Below, piece by piece: positions 12,922 through 15,350 of a stretch of 15,350 nt of DNA. The stretch's first letter is position 1. Each line of letters starts with the position of its first letter. Under the pieces are notes generated by a model. That model did not search any database. It had not been told where the DNA came from and was given only the letters and a program-made list of their open reading frames with translations. A program made the position numbers and the translations under genes. Source of the stretch: an uncultured Candidatus Saccharibacteria bacterium (GTDB lineage Bacteria > Patescibacteriota > Saccharimonadia > Saccharimonadales > Saccharimonadaceae); the NCBI GenBank assembly GCA_948571325.1, contig CAOZKB010000019.1, positions 1-15,350 on the forward strand, in the 5' to 3' direction.

Positions 12922-12971
12922 TATCTTCAACGTCATTTTGATGTTTTTCGCAAAAAATCCCCTAATGCCCC

Positions 12972-13000
12972 TTGAATTTATTCACCAGACGTGATAAAAT
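12972..13000 (+). promoter_or_regulatory. Promoter of the L6-L15 operon
   Basis: TTGAAT (12972-12977), 17-nt spacer, TAAAAT (12995-13000) with extended-10 TG (12992-12993). Predicted start near 13007, leaving about 23 nt of leader with GAAGGGAAAA as SD. Confidence 0.8.
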
Positions 13001-13029
13001 AGCATAGAATAATATTAAGAAGGGAAAAT

Positions 13030-13566
13030 ATGAGTCGTATCGGAAAACAACCCATCGCAGTTCCGACGGGAGTGACAATCACGGTCGGCGACAAAGATAT
13101 TACAGTCGCTGGACCGAAAGGTTCACTCATCGTTCCACTGCAACAGAACGTCAAAGTTAGCGTTGACGATAATCAAATCGTAGTCACTCGTGACAATGAC
13201 GAACCAAAATCTCGTGCCTGGCACGGTCTCCAGCGCGCATTACTCAATAATGCTGTCGAAGGCGTCACCAAGGGCTTCGAGAAAAAGCTTGAAATCAACG
13301 GTGTCGGTTTTCGCCTCAGTGGCGGGCCGAGAGAAATCGAAATGGCCCTCGGTTTTTCACACCCAGTCAAATACCAAGCTCCAGATGGCGTCGAACTCAA
13401 AACTGACAAAATGACCATCACCGTTAGCGGCATTGATAAACAGCAAGTTGGTCAAGTCGCCGCCGAAATCCGTGCCTTAAAGAAACCTGAACCATACAAG
13501 GGTAAAGGTATTAAATATGTTGATGAAGTTATTATCCGCAAAGCAGGGAAGGCAGGTAAGAAATAA
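13030..13566 (+). CDS. rplF: 50S ribosomal protein L6
   Basis: Binds the sarcin-ricin region near the factor-binding site. It starts MSRIGKQPIAVP, has GVGFRLSGG and GFSHPVKYQ in the middle, and ends PEPYKGKGIKYVDEVIIRKAGKAGKK. 178 aa, normal. It is first in a separately promoted unit, because the 12394 gene separates it from S8. TAATG overlap with L18. Confidence 0.98.
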   Translation: MSRIGKQPIAVPTGVTITVGDKDITVAGPKGSLIVPLQQNVKVSVDDNQIVVTRDNDEPKSRAWHGLQRALLNNAVEGVTKGFEKKLEINGVGFRLSGGPREIEMALGFSHPVKYQAPDGVELKTDKMTITVSGIDKQQVGQVAAEIRALKKPEPYKGKGIKYVDEVIIRKAGKAGKK

Positions 13567-13895
13567 TGAATAAAGTATTTCGCGCAAAGCGCACCCGCGC
13601 TAAAATCAATGGCACCGCCGAGCGCCCACGCCTCAGCGTCCATATCAGCAATATACACATCATCGCCCAAATCATCGATGACGAGAGTGGTAAAACTTTA
13701 GCTTACGCTACCACCGTTGGCAGCAAAATTAACGGTACTAAAACCGAAAAGGCTACTGCCATTGGCAAAGAAATCGCCGAAAAAGCTAAAAAAGCTAAAA
13801 TTACAACCGTAGTCTTCGACCGAGGCGCAAAAATTTATGCCGGCCGTATGTCTGCCTTAGCAGAAGCTGCCCGCAAGGAAGGATTGGAGTTCTAA
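13566..13895 (+). CDS. rplR: 50S ribosomal protein L18
   Basis: A 5S rRNA-binding protein of the central protuberance. RAKINGTAERPRLSVHISNIHIIAQIIDD (from about 11), FDRGAKIYAGRMSALAEAARKEGLEF at the end. 109 aa; slightly short at the N-terminus compared with the usual 115-120. Two nt separate it from S5, with GGAAGGATTGGAG as SD for S5. Confidence 0.97.
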   Translation: MNKVFRAKRTRAKINGTAERPRLSVHISNIHIIAQIIDDESGKTLAYATTVGSKINGTKTEKATAIGKEIAEKAKKAKITTVVFDRGAKIYAGRMSALAEAARKEGLEF

Positions 13896-13897
13896 TT

Positions 13898-14572
13898 ATG
13901 GCCGAAGCAGACAAGCAAGCCAAAGTTATCAACAAGTCTGGCACTCTCAAAATGGACGACAGCGTCGCTGCCACCAAAACTCGCCAAGACATCAACGGGC
14001 GCAATATGAGTCGTCGTAACCCTCGTCGCAATCGTCGCAATGACGACAATGGCGCGCCAAAAGAATTTGACACAATTACCATTAATATCGACCGTGTTTC
14101 ACGCACCGTCAAAGGTGGTCGCCGTATGCGCTTTAAGGCACTTGTTGCCATGGGTAACCACAAGAACAAAATCGGTATCGGCGTAGCCAAGGGTGGAGAC
14201 GTCACTAGCGCCATCCAAAAAGCCACCGCTAAAGCCAAAAAATCGATGATCGAGTTCCATATGGACGGCGAAACCATTTGCCACGAAGTCGAAACTCGCG
14301 CCACCGGCGCCGACGTCTTGATGAAACCAGCCGCTCCTGGTACTGGAATTATCGCTGGTGGCGTAGTTCGTAGCATTATCGGTCTCACTGGTATTAAAAA
14401 TCTTATTTCTAAATCCCTAGGTAGCACCAACAAAGTCAACATCGCCTACGCTGTCATCGACGGTCTTCGAGAACAAGTTCCACGTGACGAATGGGTTGGC
14501 AACACCGGTAAAGCTAATAAAAAAGCTGCCAAAGAATCCACCACAAAGGTCGAGAAAAAGGAGAGTAAATAA
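13898..14572 (+). CDS. rpsE: 30S ribosomal protein S5 with long N- and C-terminal extensions
   Basis: A fidelity protein at the back of the 30S near the mRNA entry. The core runs from about 56 to 205: RVSRTVKGGRRMRFKALVAMGN (66-87), the GIGVAKGGDV loop (93-102) and GTGIIAGGVVRSIIGLTGI (148-166). The first 54 residues are an extension, ending in an Arg/Asn-rich stretch (MSRRNPRRNRRN, 37-48), and the last 20 are Lys/Glu-rich. 224 aa against about 165-170 typical. L30, usually next, is absent; TAATG leads into L15. Confidence 0.97.
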   Translation: MAEADKQAKVINKSGTLKMDDSVAATKTRQDINGRNMSRRNPRRNRRNDDNGAPKEFDTITINIDRVSRTVKGGRRMRFKALVAMGNHKNKIGIGVAKGGDVTSAIQKATAKAKKSMIEFHMDGETICHEVETRATGADVLMKPAAPGTGIIAGGVVRSIIGLTGIKNLISKSLGSTNKVNIAYAVIDGLREQVPRDEWVGNTGKANKKAAKESTTKVEKKESK

Positions 14573-15039
14573 TGAAGTACAATGATTTACAAGTAAACCG
14601 CAATACTCGTCCTACTCGTGCAGGTCGCGGTATTGCCGCCGGCAAGGGTAAAACCGCCGGTCGCGGCACCAAAGGCCAAAAATCTCGTACTGGTCACCGC
14701 AAAATGCCAGCTGGCTTTATGGGCGGTCAACGCGCTATTATGCAAGCCATTCCGAAGCTCAAAGGCTTCAAGAGCTTACACGATAAAGCCCAAAATGTAT
14801 ATACTGACCGTCTCAATGATTTAAGTGGCAAAGTCGATAACTTCACTCTCGCCGACAAAGGGCTTATCGAGAATCCTTATGCTAAGGTTAAAGTTATCAC
14901 TCGCGGTGAACTAACCGCCAAAATCGAGCTCGAAACGCAATTTGCTAGCAAAACCGCCATCGAAGCTATCAAAAAAGCTGGCGGAAGTTTCAAAAAAGTT
15001 GCTGTGCCACAACGTATTGCGCAAAAAGCTACGGAATAA
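14572..15039 (+). CDS. rplO: 50S ribosomal protein L15
   Basis: A late 50S assembly protein. The Gly/Lys/Arg-rich N-terminal arm (GRGIAAGKGKTAGRGTKGQKSR) and the GGQRAIMQAIPKLKGF motif (50-65) are typical; the C-terminal domain ends ATE. 155 aa, normal. It is last in the unit: SecY, usually next, does not follow directly. A strong terminator and then a new promoter occupy the next 110 nt. Confidence 0.97.
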   Translation: MKYNDLQVNRNTRPTRAGRGIAAGKGKTAGRGTKGQKSRTGHRKMPAGFMGGQRAIMQAIPKLKGFKSLHDKAQNVYTDRLNDLSGKVDNFTLADKGLIENPYAKVKVITRGELTAKIELETQFASKTAIEAIKKAGGSFKKVAVPQRIAQKATE

Positions 15040-15082
15040 TATTACAGAGCTATAGAAAAGCAGTAGCCAGCAAAAAACAGAG

Positions 15083-15111
15083 AAGTGTTGTAAAATTTAC
15101 AACACTTTTTT
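15083..15111 (+). terminator. Terminator of the L6-L15 operon
   Basis: AAGTGTTGTAAA (15083-15094) and TTTACAACACTT (15096-15107) are perfect inverted repeats followed by four more T. This gives a strong intrinsic terminator 44 nt after the L15 stop; the A-tract opposite the T-run makes it plausible in both directions. Confidence 0.9.
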
Positions 15112-15122
15112 GTTTCGCTAAC

Positions 15123-15151
15123 TTGCCGGCTAGTCTTTAGCGTGATACAAT
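15123..15151 (+). promoter_or_regulatory. Promoter of the structured RNA
   Basis: TTGCCG (15123-15128), 17-nt spacer, TACAAT (15146-15151) with extended-10 TG (15143-15144). Predicted initiation near 15157-15158, which is the first base of the closing stem of the RNA. Confidence 0.75.
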
Positions 15152-15157
15152 TAAATT

Positions 15158-15293
15158 GCCTTAATACTAATTCATAACTAATTTTTGGTAAATTTTTTCA
15201 AATCTACCGCATCTTATGCCAGTCGTAAGTATCAAGCGACATCGCATGAATAACTTACGACGCAAGTTGCTAGGTTATGAATGGTATTAAGGC
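15158..15293 (+). ncRNA. Structured RNA: candidate ncRNA or riboswitch-like leader
   Basis: The 5' end GCCTTAATAC (15158-15167) pairs with GTATTAAGGC (15284-15293); after a small internal loop ATTCATAAC (15170-15178) pairs with GTTATGAAT (15274-15282). Inside: a hairpin at 15187-15208 (8 pairs, one mismatch), GCAT/ATGC at 15209-15219, and a perfect 9-bp stem GTCGTAAGT (15222-15230) with ACTTACGAC (15253-15261). Its 22-nt loop holds GCGACATCGC (15236-15245), complementary to the terminator arm at 15300-15309. The promoter places the transcript start at the stem's first base. No match to tRNA, SRP, tmRNA, RNase P, T-box or 6S features that I know. A 24-codon ORF (15216-15290) overlaps it. Confidence 0.6.
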
Positions 15294-15319
15294 ACCCTTG
15301 CGGTGTCGCTTTTTGTTTT
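15291..15319 (+). terminator. Terminator at the end of the structured RNA
   Basis: GGCACC (15291-15296) pairs with GGTGTC (15302-15307), one G-T wobble, loop CTTGC, followed by GCTTTTTGTTTT. Bases 15291-15293 are also the end of the RNA's closing stem, and the 3' arm can alternatively pair with the hairpin loop at 15236-15245 or, in part, with GCGAC at 15321-15325. It is therefore a candidate conditional terminator. Confidence 0.6.
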
Positions 15320-15326
15320 GGCGACA

Positions 15327-15350
15327 ACTAGGGTCCGTTAGGACCGTAGT
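15327..15350 (+). repeat. Stem-loop running to the window edge
   Basis: ACTA (15327-15330) and TAGT (15347-15350) flank GGTCC (15332-15336) and GGACC (15341-15345), with a G-G mismatch and loop GTTA. It may extend beyond the window. No T-run is visible within the window, so its role is open: it could be part of the same leader. Confidence 0.45.

Noticed and set aside
12829..12936. N-terminal extension of the 12394 gene to 12936
   Set aside because: It would include the promoter and untranscribed DNA; the strong SD lies before 12828.
13801..14442. A 213-codon open frame on the minus strand
   Set aside because: It is fully antisense to L18 and S5, has no SD or promoter, and its composition mirrors the coding strand's codon pattern.
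15158..15293. Inverted-repeat ends read as a MITE or transposon
   Set aside because: No flanking target duplication is visible, and the promoter start coincides with the stem. A structured RNA explains the ends better, though a search for other copies would be decisive.
15158..15293. Retron msr-msd RNA, because the two ends are complementary
   Set aside because: No reverse transcriptase gene is visible and the branch-point context typical of msr was not found. Sequence beyond the window would be needed.
15270..15340. T-box or guanidine-I (ykkC) riboswitch resemblance (TGGTA; CTAGGGTCCG)
   Set aside because: The T-box core (AGGGTGGnACCGCG) and stem I motifs are absent, and only a short piece resembles ykkC before the window ends.
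1..15350. Recoded UGA (Gly) as in Gracilibacteria or SR1
   Set aside because: TGA ends the GH25 frame and the 58-aa frame at sensible positions, and no conserved ribosomal protein contains an in-frame TGA.

Overview
The window reads as a chromosomal segment of a Patescibacteria/CPR bacterium, most likely a Saccharibacteria (TM7) relative. This is inferred from gene content and was not tested by search. The S10-spc ribosomal protein cluster has no L30 gene between S5 and L15 (L30 loss is a known CPR trait) and no L29 gene between L16 and S17. Genes are packed with 1-nt stop/start overlaps. TGA is used as a true stop at two gene ends, which argues against the code-25 lineages (Gracilibacteria, Absconditabacteria). 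Promoters are unusually legible, many with an extended -10 (TGnTAnAAT) and some nearly leaderless.

Layout: (1) 1-3814, plus strand: a membrane-anchored GH25 muramidase-like protein, an unrecognised soluble protein, a YhhN/TMEM86-like membrane protein, a P-loop kinase and a YgjP-type zinc metallopeptidase. Promoters for the second and fourth genes lie inside the 3' end of the gene before. (2) 3889-5716, minus strand: two tandem transcription units of small unrecognised genes. Each has its own promoter, an 80-90 nt leader, a strong perfect-SD site and an intrinsic terminator. Both open with a tiny single-TM protein sharing YVWSNRIR at residues 21-28, started by TTG. The unit nearer the ribosomal genes (B) goes on to a 58-aa TM protein, a possible 24-aa ORF and a 128-aa Cys-rich protein. 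The other (A) goes on to a degenerate receiver-like protein. The unit B copy of the TM gene has an in-frame TAA at codon 37. (3) 5748-12335, plus strand: A-tract region, promoter, about 120-nt structured leader, then L3-L4-L23-L2-S19-L22-S3-L16-S17-L14-L24-L5-S14-S8. (4) 12357-12921, minus strand: a 144-aa unrecognised gene with its own consensus promoter and terminator, lying inside the spc operon. (5) 12972-15111, plus strand: a new promoter driving L6-L18-S5-L15 and a strong terminator. (6) 15123-15350: a promoter followed by a highly structured RNA with a long closing stem, a 9-bp hairpin and an intrinsic terminator whose 3' arm can alternatively pair with the hairpin loop. This looks like a riboswitch or attenuator leader for a gene beyond the window, or an independent ncRNA.

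The most unusual parts are the duplicated microprotein units with shared promoter, leader and terminator architecture, the minus-strand gene splitting the spc operon, and the terminal RNA element. No tRNA, rRNA, CRISPR array or transposase was seen.
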